The notes below the pieces were generated by a model. The model worked only from the letters and a program-made list of their open reading frames with translations. It was not told the DNA's origin and searched no databases. Below, piece by piece: positions 21,617 to 30,103 of a DNA stretch of 44,102 bases. How positions within the stretch are numbered: position 1 is the first letter of the stretch; each line of letters starts with the position of its first letter. This stretch comes from Anaerolineales bacterium (GTDB lineage Bacteria > Chloroflexota > Anaerolineae > Anaerolineales > UBA6663), in NCBI GenBank assembly GCA_016789175.1, contig JAEURK010000294.1, forward strand, positions 1-44,102, written 5' to 3'. The position numbers and the translations under genes are program-made.

Positions 21617-22326
21617 CGCGTGTACCTCTGGCGGTCAGCGCCGCTGAAAATGAACCTCACGAAGGGCCGTCCCTGCGGTCGAAGGCGCAACCGGACAGAC
21701 TCACCCCGCGTGCCCTGTCATCTCCATAGCGCTCCTGCACCACCAGTTGTCCACGCCACAGCCGAGGCCGGGCGCTGCCCACATGCAGAGCGAGATTATA
21801 GCTCTAAACCACGGTCGATCCGGCGTTAAGCCGGTGTCGCCAAAACATTCGCATCAAACGTGGGTTAGCGTGAGTTTTGCCACGAATATCACGATTTGAG
21901 ATTACGCTTCGGACGTCCAGCATGAAACACCGCATGAAACGGGGTGCTCCGGGTCTCGCGGCCAATGACCGGTCCTCGCGAAAACAATGCGATTGCTGGC
22001 CGGCCTCGTGGGCACGCACATGCTTATATGCTTTTCTGGCGATCTGCCTGGTTCATGGATCACGCGGATTCTCACGCGAAGTGCGGGGCGATCGCTGTGC
22101 TTCCGCGTAGTGCGTCGGCATCTGCTTGCCGGATCCAGTCCGTGACCTGTGAGCCTGACAACGCGTCCCCGGTGTTCCGGGGCTAATCGGCCCTGATCCG
22201 CGCTGTGCCGCTTTCTTTCACCAACCGTCCCAAACTTTGGCTTATCGCCTGCCTCTCCAAAGATGTCTACCATCATGGCGAGCCTCTCAGGCTCGATATA
22301 TTTCGCCATCGTTATGGAGAGTTGAG
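21617..22326. other. 710-bp intergenic region between divergent prfC and the LVIVD gene
   Basis: Base composition is more even than in the genes, and no frame has both a ribosome-binding site and a recognisable product. It contains the prfC -10 box, a small hairpin (CCGGC-GTTAA-GCCGG at 21820-21834), and a degenerate ACGCGGATTCTCACGCG stretch around 22062-22078 that recalls the repeat next to tRNA-Gln. A short inverted repeat CGAGCC-TCTCA-GGCTCG lies just before the LVIVD start. Decayed genes are possible, but I cannot name any. Confidence 0.5.
21795..21800 (-). promoter_or_regulatory. -10 box upstream of prfC
   Basis: Minus-strand GCTATAATC contains a perfect TATAAT, the same extended form seen before recO and the kinase. 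It lies about 180 nt before the prfC GTG, implying a long leader. No -35 is apparent. Confidence 0.4.
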
Positions 22327-24357
22327 ATGCTTTCGATCCTCAGCACCCACCCCCGCGCGACTCGCGCAATACTGGCGGCCGTCGGTTTCTGCCTCAGTAG
22401 TTTGATCGCTCTTCCGTTAGTGCTTGGCCAACCTGCGGCCTCGGCGGTCGTAGCCGTCAACGTGACACCGCTCGCACGTTACAGCGGCGGCACCTATCTG
22501 ATCGAAGTTCAGGGCGGCTACGCCTTCGCGGCCGAAGGCTTCGGCCTCACTGTTCTGGATTTGGCCGTACCGTCTCAGCCGACGCCGGTGGCCGCGACCG
22601 GCCCGTTCTATTCAGCCATCACGAGTCTGGCGTTATCGGGCGGCCTGGCTTACGCGACCGAAGGCGCCGGCACGCTGCACGTCTTCGACATCAGCGACCC
22701 AATCCATCCACTGGAGCTGGCGACTTTTGACACGACCTACGCATTGACCGATATTGCCCTGGAAGGCGGCTACGCATTTGTAACGACAAACGGCGACGGG
22801 CTGCGTGTTCTCTCTGTTTCGGATCTGAACGCCATCGCCGAGATCGGACATTACAACACGCCCGGGACTGACCTCTCAGTGGCCGTTGCGGGCGGCATCG
22901 CTTATGTCGCCGATCGTGGCAGCGGTCTCCGTATCCTCAACGTGAGCGATCCAGCCCATCCAACATCCCTCACGGCCATCGACACACCTGGTGATGCTGT
23001 AGACGTGCAGGTCCAGGGCCAGACACTTTTTCTGGCCGATGGAACGGCCCTGCGTCTGTATGACGTCACGAACCCGGCCGCCCCGATCACGCAAGGTGTC
23101 TGGAGCGGAGGCGCCTGGAAGATCACACTCGCAGGCGGTCGGGCCTTCCTTGGCGCCGGGCCAACAGCGTTCAGCATCGTCGACGTGAGCGATGTCAGCG
23201 CGCCGGTGCTGGTCGCGAGCCGCTCCGACCAACATATCGGCAATCACCTGGCGGTCGCCGGGAATTACCTGTATGCGCCTCACCAGAGCCCGAACATCAA
23301 GGTCTACGACATCGGCGATCCGGCAACGCCGGTGGCAGTCGGCGGATACACGACGCCGGGCACCTGTCAACTCGGGGTCGATGACACCACGCTGTACCTC
23401 GCCACCGGTCCACTGACCATCGTCGATTTCGCCGACCCGCAGCATCCGACGGTTGTCGGACAAAGCAGCCCGCACGGCCTTGGCCAGGGAAATCGCGTCC
23501 GTGTCGTCGGCTCACGCGCCTATGTCGCCAGCGATCAATTGCACATTTTCGATGTATCGGATCCGGCCGACCCACACCGGGTCGGCCTGTTCGACCCGCT
23601 CGGGTTTGTTTGGGATGTGGACCTGATGAACAATCTGGCCTACCTGGGCACAGCGAGTGGACTCGTGATCGTCGATGTCACCAACCCGACGAACCCGATC
23701 GAGGAAGGATCGTACACAGAGGCCTTGGACGCGCGCCGGGTGTGGGTAGCTGCGCTGAACGGGTCGCTCTATGCCTTCGTGGCCTCGCGGTCCAGTGGTG
23801 GTCTGTTCATCCTCAACGTCGACGTCCCTTCAGAACCGACATTGGTCGCCCAGATTGCGTCGCTAACGAGCAACGGATATACCGATGTCGTCGTCGCCGA
23901 TGATTATGCTTATGCCGTGGAGACGGGCGCGGGCATCCGCGTCATCGACATACGCGACATGGCCCACATCACGACCGTGCGAACTGTGCCGTTCGTGCAC
24001 AGCCCAGGCGGGCCGTTCGGCCTCCTGAACCTGGCAGGTGGTCGCCTGTTTTTGCTGACGAAATCGGGCGTACCAACCGACCTGGAGAGCGTGCGGATCT
24101 ACGACCTCGGCAACCCGGACGATCCGGTGGAGGTCAGCGCGTACGCCGAGGTCCAGGGCAAAACGGTCGAAGTTGCCGGCGCCACTTTGTATATTCCGGA
24201 TTGCGGCGGCGGGGTGCAGGCGTTCTCCTTCGTAGCACCGATTCCGACGCCCACACCAACGCCTCAGGCGTCGCCGACTGCTCCCAGTCCTGTCGTGTAC
24301 CGGATATTCGTGCCATCCGTCTGGCGTGAACCCTATTCGGATATCGCGCTTCCTTGA
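22327..24357 (+). CDS. Exported LVIVD-repeat beta-propeller protein
   Basis: The 676-aa protein starts at an ATG with GGAGAG 5 nt upstream; the longer frame adds 30 unlikely residues. A signal peptide (AILAAVGFCLSSLIALPLVL) is followed by about a dozen LVIVD-type repeats of roughly 45 residues. Each follows the pattern 'GGYAFVA...GLxVLDVSDPxxPxxV', for example LRILNVSDPAHPTSL and LVIVDVTNPTNPIEEG. Such repeats build extracellular beta-propellers that bind other surface molecules. A TPTPTPQ stalk near the C-terminus precedes YRIFVPSVWR, the tail motif of the diheme operon proteins, but here nine more residues follow. The extension looks like a frameshift at the old stop. There is no obvious operon partner. 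Confidence 0.88.
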   Translation: MLSILSTHPRATRAILAAVGFCLSSLIALPLVLGQPAASAVVAVNVTPLARYSGGTYLIEVQGGYAFAAEGFGLTVLDLAVPSQPTPVAATGPFYSAITSLALSGGLAYATEGAGTLHVFDISDPIHPLELATFDTTYALTDIALEGGYAFVTTNGDGLRVLSVSDLNAIAEIGHYNTPGTDLSVAVAGGIAYVADRGSGLRILNVSDPAHPTSLTAIDTPGDAVDVQVQGQTLFLADGTALRLYDVTNPAAPITQGVWSGGAWKITLAGGRAFLGAGPTAFSIVDVSDVSAPVLVASRSDQHIGNHLAVAGNYLYAPHQSPNIKVYDIGDPATPVAVGGYTTPGTCQLGVDDTTLYLATGPLTIVDFADPQHPTVVGQSSPHGLGQGNRVRVVGSRAYVASDQLHIFDVSDPADPHRVGLFDPLGFVWDVDLMNNLAYLGTASGLVIVDVTNPTNPIEEGSYTEALDARRVWVAALNGSLYAFVASRSSGGLFILNVDVPSEPTLVAQIASLTSNGYTDVVVADDYAYAVETGAGIRVIDIRDMAHITTVRTVPFVHSPGGPFGLLNLAGGRLFLLTKSGVPTDLESVRIYDLGNPDDPVEVSAYAEVQGKTVEVAGATLYIPDCGGGVQAFSFVAPIPTPTPTPQASPTAPSPVVYRIFVPSVWREPYSDIALP

Positions 24358-24372
24358 CGAGCGGCGCGGGGC

Positions 24373-25434
24373 TCAGGCGGCGTTTTGCACAGTTCGGCAC
24401 AGCGGGTTCGCGCAGCCCAGACAGCGCAGGCCATACTGGCGCGTGGCGCGCGCGCCGCTGGCCAGGTGCTCGGCCACCAGATCGGCCAGGCCCTTCTGAA
24501 GGGTCTCGGCGTCGTTCAGCGCAGGCGCCCGGTGGAAGCCCGTGATCCCGACGTGTCGGGCGAGCTCGGCGTACTCCAGATCGATCTCGGACAGCGTCTC
24601 GATATGGTCGCTGACGAACGCGATCGGCACGACCAGCACCCGTCGCCGCCGGCTCCGCCCGAGCTGGCGGATGACCTCCTCGGTCTGCGGCCCGAGCCAC
24701 TTGATCGGCCCGACCTGTGACTGATAGGCCAGTAGATATTCGTGCGAGAAGCCTAACTGCTCCATCACGGCCTGCACGCTGGCCCCGATCTCCTGTGGAT
24801 AGGGGTCGCCGCGGTCGACGACGTACATGGGCAGCGAGTGTGCGCTGAACAGCAGCAGCACGTCATCGCGCTCGGCGGCCGGGTAGTGAAAGAGCCCCTG
24901 GTTGATGCGCTCGACCATCGCGGCGATGAGGCCGGGCTGCGTCGGCCAGCGGTCGATCAGGCTCCAGGTGAAGGCATCCTCCAGACCCAGGCGCCGACAG
25001 GCCCGCCACAATTCGTTCAGGCTCGAGCCGGTGGTGGTGCACGAGTATTGCGGGTACAGGGTCAGCGCGACGGCCCGTTGGACGCCATCGGCCCGCATGC
25101 GCAGCAGCGCGGCCTCGCTGGGCGGGTCGGTGTAGCGAAAGGCCACGTAGGTCTTGTGCGGGGCCGTAGCCGGCGCACGCTCGTCGAGGAAGCGCGCCAG
25201 ACCCTCAGCCTGTGTTTCGGTCCAGCGCGTGATCGGCGATCCCCCGCCAATCGCGGCGTAATTGGCGCGCACTTTCGGGGTTCGCAGCCGCGCGAACCAA
25301 CGCCCCGTGGTCTCCTGAAACGGCAGGTGGAAGATCTCGCGATCTTGAAACAGCCGGGTCAGGAAGGGCTCGACGTCGGCCAGTGACGCCGGTCCGCCCA
25401 TGTTGAGCAGCACGATTCCGGTTGCAGGGTGCAT
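24373..25434 (-). CDS. hemH: Ferrochelatase, [2Fe-2S] type
   Basis: This enzyme inserts Fe(II) into protoporphyrin IX in the last step of protoporphyrin-dependent haem synthesis. The 353-aa chain shows IVLLNMGGPASL, LYPQYSCTTTGSSLNE, the catalytic His199 in SAHSLPMYVVDRGDPYPQ, GPIKWLGPQTEE and SDHIETLSEIDLEY (Glu279). The C-terminus CLGCANPLC (Cys338, 341, 346), together with Cys132 in QYSCTTTG, matches the four Fe-S ligands of human ferrochelatase (Cys196, 403, 406, 411) in both spacing and surroundings. Most bacterial HemH proteins lack this cluster, or place the ligands differently. A GAGG site precedes the ATG. No other haem genes are nearby. Confidence 0.95.
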   Translation of the reverse strand: MHPATGIVLLNMGGPASLADVEPFLTRLFQDREIFHLPFQETTGRWFARLRTPKVRANYAAIGGGSPITRWTETQAEGLARFLDERAPATAPHKTYVAFRYTDPPSEAALLRMRADGVQRAVALTLYPQYSCTTTGSSLNELWRACRRLGLEDAFTWSLIDRWPTQPGLIAAMVERINQGLFHYPAAERDDVLLLFSAHSLPMYVVDRGDPYPQEIGASVQAVMEQLGFSHEYLLAYQSQVGPIKWLGPQTEEVIRQLGRSRRRRVLVVPIAFVSDHIETLSEIDLEYAELARHVGITGFHRAPALNDAETLQKGLADLVAEHLASGARATRQYGLRCLGCANPLCRTVQNAA

Positions 25435-25544
25435 CCTTTGTCCTCACGGCCTGCGGCAGGCGCCGGTCAACGATACCGGGAATCACGGCGGCTGCCACAT
25501 AGGATTTTGCGGGTTCAGGGGCTTTCGAGGCGGACGACGCGCGC

Positions 25545-26312
25545 TCAGGGAGTCTGGCGTCGGACCAGCTTGAGGAACTCGACGCTCTTCAACTGGCGCT
25601 CGAGCAAGGCGACCAGGTAGCGCTGGAGGACGTATTCCATCTCGCCGAGCAAAGCCGGGGTGAGCCGCAGGGCCTCCACCTTGGGCCAGGGTTGAGACTG
25701 GAAGTACCGCAGGAATTTAAGCGGCTCAACTCCGATCGCAACCAGGCCGGCTCGGCCCTCGGCGCAACGCGGGCAGACCACGCCGCCCTCGAGGAGTGAG
25801 AAGAACTGATCTTCCGCCACAATGTCGCGGCGACAGGCCGTACAACGCCGTAGCTCGGGTTGAAACCCGGCCTGAGCCAACAGATGCAGTTCAAAGAATC
25901 GCGCCGTTCGGCTCGGCTCGGCGCTCGCGTTCAAGGTGCCCAACATCCAATGCAGGAGCGCGTACATTTCACCGGCCTCCTGCTGCTCCACAGTGAAACG
26001 ATCGAGCAACTCGATCGCGTAGGAGGCGTAGGCCAGCCGGGTCAGGTCCTCACGCACGACCGGGAAGGCATCGATCGACTGGGCCTGGGTGATGTGATCG
26101 AGATCGCGACCGTGTGCGAGCAGCAGATCGACGCGGGTCAAAAGCTCGAGATGGCCGGCCTTGCGCGAGACGGGTTTGCGGATCCCCTTGGCGATCGCGC
26201 GCAGCTTGCCGTGCTCGGGCGTAAGCAAGGTCAGGATGCGGTCGGCCTCGCCGACGTCGGTCCGACGCATCACGATTGCCTCGGTCTTGTAGGTGCGTGC
26301 GCGAATGGGCAT
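25545..26312 (-). CDS. recO: DNA repair protein RecO
   Basis: RecO works with RecR (and RecF) to load RecA on SSB-coated DNA and to anneal strands. The 255-aa length is typical. The N-terminal OB fold begins YKTEAIVMRRTDVGEADRIL and includes GKLRAIAKGIRKPVSR. The central helical region carries a four-Cys zinc site (CTACRRD...VVCPRC). The ATG is only about 14 nt from the end of a TATAAT box, leaving almost no leader. It is transcribed in the same direction as hemH, 110 bp apart. Confidence 0.94.
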   Translation of the reverse strand: MPIRARTYKTEAIVMRRTDVGEADRILTLLTPEHGKLRAIAKGIRKPVSRKAGHLELLTRVDLLLAHGRDLDHITQAQSIDAFPVVREDLTRLAYASYAIELLDRFTVEQQEAGEMYALLHWMLGTLNASAEPSRTARFFELHLLAQAGFQPELRRCTACRRDIVAEDQFFSLLEGGVVCPRCAEGRAGLVAIGVEPLKFLRYFQSQPWPKVEALRLTPALLGEMEYVLQRYLVALLERQLKSVEFLKLVRRQTP

Positions 26313-26325
26313 GGTGGTGACGGAG

Positions 26326-26331
26326 ATTATA
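26326..26331 (-). promoter_or_regulatory. -10 box of recO, near-leaderless
   Basis: Minus-strand GCTATAATC has a perfect TATAAT ending 13 nt before the recO ATG. The start point would leave about 7 nt of leader. A TTGAGA lies upstream, but at 12-bp spacing, which is too short for a normal -35. Confidence 0.55.
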
Positions 26332-26426
26332 GCGTCGAGGACATCTCAAGGATCACGCGCGCGATGATCGGGGTTAGGCTCGAGTCGAACGCGCCAGGGG
26401 GGCGCGCTCATCACAAGGGGGAAACG

Positions 26427-27227
26427 ATGTGCGTCGGCGAAGCCGCTTTGTACGGCGATCTGGTCCGGCACCTGCGCGCCGTCTGCGCGCGCGAGGCGGC
26501 GGAACGCAATTTCACGACGGTCGAGGCGGAAACCAGCCGCCTCGACGGCCTGATCCGAGACTGGTTTTTCACCCCGCAGGGCGTAGACCTGGGCGGGCAC
26601 TCCCCGCGCGACTACATCCGCGCGGAACAACTCACCGGCCGCGGCCCGGTTGTGCCGCTGGCACGCCTGCCCGATTGGCTGCGCGAGGAATACGAGGAGA
26701 TGCAGCGCTTCGGTGTGGCCCTGGGTGAGGCCGACGTGCACGTCGGCTACGCGCCCGAAACCACGTTGCTCGACGACTTCGACCCCGATGGGGCCAAGGC
26801 GCTCTACGAAGCCCTGTGCACCTGCCCGATCTGCGAAATCATGAACGCCGATGACCCGTTGGCCGAAGAAGACCCGCCGGTCGAGGCCTCGAGCTGGCTG
26901 AATGCCGCCTCAGCCCATCCGGGTTTTGTGCCGGAGCGCTTTGAGAGCAACCCGCAGGCGCTGGCCTTCGTCGAGCAGCTTTATCGGCTCGGCGCAGCCG
27001 CGATCGAGGTGGACAGCTGGCACAGCTTCACCGCGCCCGACGCGCTGTGCGTGCGGCTCCCGGCCGATCGGCGCTCTGCCGCCGACCTCTACACGCTGTG
27101 GATCACAGAGATGGTCGTGCGGCAGGGGCTGGATCCGCTTGACTACGCGGGCCCGGGCGAGTTGGTCTTCGCCTGGCCGCGCCTCACGGCCGGCGTTCGT
27201 CCACAAACGGTGGACGCCCTCCCGTGA
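26427..27227 (+). CDS. Conserved-looking hypothetical protein, 266 aa
   Basis: The start chosen is the ATG with AAGGGGG 6 nt upstream. A much longer open frame runs back antisense through recO and is not credible. The protein is acidic and mostly helical. Notable parts are DWFFTPQGVDLGGHSPRDYI near the N-terminus, a 'TPxxxLGGxSPRD' pattern seen in several bacterial families of unclear role, a Cys cluster CTCPICEIMNADDP near residue 133, and DSWHSFTAPDALCVRLP later on. There is no signal peptide or membrane helix. I do not recognise the family. It diverges from recO and converges on the next gene, with a hairpin between the stops. Confidence 0.75.
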   Translation: MCVGEAALYGDLVRHLRAVCAREAAERNFTTVEAETSRLDGLIRDWFFTPQGVDLGGHSPRDYIRAEQLTGRGPVVPLARLPDWLREEYEEMQRFGVALGEADVHVGYAPETTLLDDFDPDGAKALYEALCTCPICEIMNADDPLAEEDPPVEASSWLNAASAHPGFVPERFESNPQALAFVEQLYRLGAAAIEVDSWHSFTAPDALCVRLPADRRSAADLYTLWITEMVVRQGLDPLDYAGPGELVFAWPRLTAGVRPQTVDALP

Positions 27228-27232
27228 CGAAC

Positions 27233-27291
27233 GCCGAGGGCCGGAAGACGCGGGTTGGGCAAACGACAGCCCGCATCTTCCGGCCCTCGGC
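27233..27291. terminator. Bidirectional hairpin between convergent genes
   Basis: Arms at 27233-27255 and 27269-27291 pair over about 22 bp with one mismatch. The stem contains GCCGAGGGCCGGAAGA. It lies directly after the stop of the hypothetical gene and about 30 bp past the stop of the minus-strand gene, so it can serve both. There is no U-tract. Confidence 0.6.
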
Positions 27292-27321
27292 CGCAGCCAA
27301 AGCGCTTCGGCGTTCCGTCGT

Positions 27322-28230
27322 CTAGCGTACCTCGCCGGTGACTTCCCACGGCGCGCCGTCGGGCGCGTCCGGGGCGATCACAGCCTGATCCAGCTGAACG
27401 TCGCCGAGGAGGGCATTGACCTGAACCTCGACGGCGCGTAGCGCATCGACCGGCACAAGCACCCAGCCCAGGCCGCCGTCGCGCCCGCCGAAGATCCGGG
27501 CCGAGGCGCCGGTCAGCTGCAACGGCGCGCCGGGCGCATCGGTCAGCGCAAACGTCACGATCACGGGCATCCCGCCGAGCGGCGCGTAGTCGCCGCGAAC
27601 CGCGATCAGGTTGCGCCCGCCGTCGTCGACCAGGCGCGCCTCGCCGGTCTCGGACACGAAACCGATCTGCTCGCCCAGTCTGTAATGAACGAAGGCGTTC
27701 AGCTCTTCCTCGTTGAGGGTGAGCGTGAAGCCCTGGCCGCTTTGAGTGCCCTCGAGCGCATCCAGGCGTTGCTGGAAGGTTTCGGCCTGTTCGGGCATAG
27801 GCGAGAGCGGCCGGTCGCGGAATGCGTTAAAGACCAGGCCGCCGACCGCCAAACCGCCCGAGAAGAAACAGGCCGCCGTGACGAACACCAGCGTGCCCAC
27901 CACGAGCGCCAGCCGGACGACGGCCTGCTCGCTCCAGCCGACCCGCACGGTGCCGATGTTTTGCGTGCCGACCCCGGTTGTTGAGGTGTTGATGATGTCG
28001 CGGCCAGCCACATCGCCACCGATCGACAGGTCCTCGCCGGCCTCGACCTGGATGCTCGTTGTCCCCGGATCGGGCGCAGGCGTTGGCGTTGGCGCGCGCA
28101 CGGGCTCACGCGCGACGGCCGGGCTGGGCGCGGTGTCGTCTTCGGCCGGTGGCACGCTGGGCTCCGACGCCGCGGGCGGTGGCGCGCCGACCGGCTCGGG
28201 CTCAGACGCAGGGTGATCAGGTTCTGTCAT
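27322..28230 (-). CDS. Single-pass membrane protein with Pro-rich N-terminus and GGDVAGRDI motif
   Basis: The 302-aa protein has a Pro/Ala/Glu-rich disordered N-terminus (1-56) and a short segment EDLSIGGDVAGRDIINT (67-82). A long hydrophobic stretch at about 104-136 holds one, possibly two, membrane helices. A soluble domain of about 165 residues opens with FTLTLNEEELNAFVHYRLG. The 'GGDVxGRDxI' stretch occurs in a variety of bacterial signalling and effector proteins, where its role is unclear. The C-terminal part looks like a beta-rich lipid- or ligand-binding domain, but I cannot name it. The start overlaps the end of cdd by 14 nt, so the two are coupled. It is last in the glmU transcription unit. 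Confidence 0.75.
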   Translation of the reverse strand: MTEPDHPASEPEPVGAPPPAASEPSVPPAEDDTAPSPAVAREPVRAPTPTPAPDPGTTSIQVEAGEDLSIGGDVAGRDIINTSTTGVGTQNIGTVRVGWSEQAVVRLALVVGTLVFVTAACFFSGGLAVGGLVFNAFRDRPLSPMPEQAETFQQRLDALEGTQSGQGFTLTLNEEELNAFVHYRLGEQIGFVSETGEARLVDDGGRNLIAVRGDYAPLGGMPVIVTFALTDAPGAPLQLTGASARIFGGRDGGLGWVLVPVDALRAVEVQVNALLGDVQLDQAVIAPDAPDGAPWEVTGEVR

Positions 28231-28639
28231 GGGGCGAAGGCAAGGTCAGATTACGCGGTCCGAACGAAAACGGCAGGATGGTCGTCAGCGGCGCATGCTG
28301 CACCTCGCGCCCCTCGCCGTCGACCACGATCAGATCGATTTCGGGCGCGAACTCGTTGAGCACCTGACGACAGGCGCCGCAGGGCATGCCGCCGTTGGCG
28401 GTGGCCACCGCGATCGCGACGAACTCGCGCTCGCCCTCCGACACGGCCTTGACCACCGCCGTCCGCTCGGCGCAGATCGACTCGCCGTAGGCCGCGTTCT
28501 CGATGTTACAGCCCAGGTACACTCGCCCCGAAGCGCCCAATAGGGCCGCGCCGACCGCATAGCCGGAGTAGGGCGAATAGGAGCGATGGCGCGCCTCGAG
28601 CGCTTGCGCAATCAGTGCTTGAACGTCAACAGCGGTCAT
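28217..28639 (-). CDS. cdd: Cytidine deaminase
   Basis: This enzyme deaminates cytidine and deoxycytidine to uridine and deoxyuridine in pyrimidine salvage. The 140-aa protein is the short homotetrameric type. The zinc site is complete: CAERTA (Cys ligand plus catalytic Glu) and PCGACRQVLNEF (two Cys ligands). The substrate-binding stretch SYSPYSGYAVGAALL and the GCNIENAAYG loop are also present. It lies 69 bp after the CorC-like gene and overlaps the next gene by 14 nt. Confidence 0.95.
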   Translation of the reverse strand: MTAVDVQALIAQALEARHRSYSPYSGYAVGAALLGASGRVYLGCNIENAAYGESICAERTAVVKAVSEGEREFVAIAVATANGGMPCGACRQVLNEFAPEIDLIVVDGEGREVQHAPLTTILPFSFGPRNLTLPSPHDRT

Positions 28640-28708
28640 AGATCGGAGTCGCTCCTCTCAACCATGATTAACGAGCCCAGCGGCACTTCTTCTGTCAACC
28701 CGTGGGGT

Positions 28709-30103
28709 TCATCCCCCGGTCGCCGGCGAGGATGTGGTGCTGCGCGAACCGTGATCGTCGGCGGCGTCGCCGGACGGCGTCTCTCCGGGTAGAGGAACCG
28801 TTTGCGTGGCCCGCACCTTGCGGATGCGCCGGCCGGTCACCTGCAACACCTCGAAGGTCACACCCTCGGCTGTAAACGTCTCACCAGTCACCGGGACGTG
28901 CCCGAGCTGGCCGTAGACGTAGCCGCCGAGCGAGTCGATCTCCTCATTCGGCAGGTGCGTGCCGAGCAGTTCATTCACCTCATCCAGGCTGATGCGCGCA
29001 TCAAAGCGGTATTCGCCGGGCGCGATCTTCTCGCTGTAGGCCTCTTCGTTGACGTCGTACTCGTCGCGGATGTCGCCCACGATCTCCTCGACGATATCCT
29101 CCAGTGTCACCAGCCCGGCGGTGCCGCCGTACTCATCCACCACGATCGCCATGTGGATGCGTTTCTGCTGCAGCTCGGCCAGCAGGTCGTTGGCCTTTTT
29201 GGTCTCCGGGATGAAATAGGCCGGGCGCATCAAATCGCGCAGAGCCGCGGTGGGCGCCGCACTGCCGAAACCCGAGGCGCGCCACAACCGAAGCAGATCC
29301 TTGGCATACAGGATCCCGATCACGTTGTCGATGCCGTCCTCGAAGATCGGCACGCGGCTGTGCCCGGTCTGCAGCAGCATGTCGGCAGCCTCGGTGATCG
29401 GCGTGTTCACATCCAGCGCGGCGATGTCGGTGCGTGGGATCATCAACTCGCGCGCCCAGGTCTCCGAGATCTCGAAGATCGAGTAGATCATCTCTTTCTC
29501 GTCTTCTTCGATCGCGCCGCCCTCTTCGCCGGCATCGACCAGGGTCTTGATCTCTTCTTCGGTCACCAGCGGCAGCCGTTGGCCGGCCACCGGCCGCGCG
29601 ACGGTATCCGACATCCAGAGCAGGAGACGCACCAGCGGCCCGAGCAGCCATTCCAATAGTGCCACCAGCGGCGCAAAGGTGATGGCCGATTCCTCGGCAT
29701 TGCGCAAGGCCAACGCCTCGGGCAGAAACTCGCCGACCGAGATCACCAGCATCGTGGCGACCACTACCAGCACCGAAAATGCCAATGGGCCCGATTCGCC
29801 CAGGAACGGCCAGAGCGTCAGGAACGAGTCGCGCATCAACGGCGTGAAGATCAGGGCGACCAGGCCGGCAGCGCCAAAGCGACAAAAGGTTTGCGCCAGC
29901 CGAAGCGTGGCCAGCAACTGGGTGGCGTCTTCGGCCACGCGCACCGCCAGGGTCGCGCCCGAGAGCCCGGTCTGGGCCATCTGGCGCAGCCGACCGCGCG
30001 AAGCATTGACCAATCCGGCCCGGGCCGCGGCCAGGGTTCCGTTGAGGAGCAAGAGCAGGGCCGTCGAAAGCAATCCGGCGACCGTATCGGCTGACAGAGT
30101 CAT
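28709..30103 (-). CDS. CNNM/CorC-family membrane protein (DUF21, two CBS domains, CorC_HlyC)
   Basis: This is a putative divalent-cation (Mg2+/Co2+) transporter or efflux protein, often annotated as haemolysin-like. In its 464 residues, the N-terminal DUF21 domain has about four hydrophobic helices (1-185, including [14 protein letters not shown]). An acidic linker ([15 protein letters not shown]) and a paired CBS module at about 215-335 follow ([34 protein letters not shown]). A CorC_HlyC domain at 350-430 ([29 protein letters not shown]) completes the family plan. The ATG overlaps the glmU stop in an ATGA, indicating translational coupling. The last 30 residues are Ser/Thr/Gly-rich and probably disordered. 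Confidence 0.93.
   Translation of the reverse strand: MTLSADTVAGLLSTALLLLLNGTLAAARAGLVNASRGRLRQMAQTGLSGATLAVRVAEDATQLLATLRLAQTFCRFGAAGLVALIFTPLMRDSFLTLWPFLGESGPLAFSVLVVVATMLVISVGEFLPEALALRNAEESAITFAPLVALLEWLLGPLVRLLLWMSDTVARPVAGQRLPLVTEEEIKTLVDAGEEGGAIEEDEKEMIYSIFEISETWARELMIPRTDIAALDVNTPITEAADMLLQTGHSRVPIFEDGIDNVIGILYAKDLLRLWRASGFGSAAPTAALRDLMRPAYFIPETKKANDLLAELQQKRIHMAIVVDEYGGTAGLVTLEDIVEEIVGDIRDEYDVNEEAYSEKIAPGEYRFDARISLDEVNELLGTHLPNEEIDSLGGYVYGQLGHVPVTGETFTAEGVTFEVLQVTGRRIRKVRATQTVPLPGETPSGDAADDHGSRSTTSSPATGG

Noticed and set aside
21804..22309. Several short frames in the intergenic region before the LVIVD gene
   Set aside because: No ribosome-binding sites or recognisable product; the translation looks like read-through of repeats.
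25860..26426. Upstream extension of the 26427 gene through recO
   Set aside because: It is antisense to a well-supported recO, and the good Shine-Dalgarno is at 26427.
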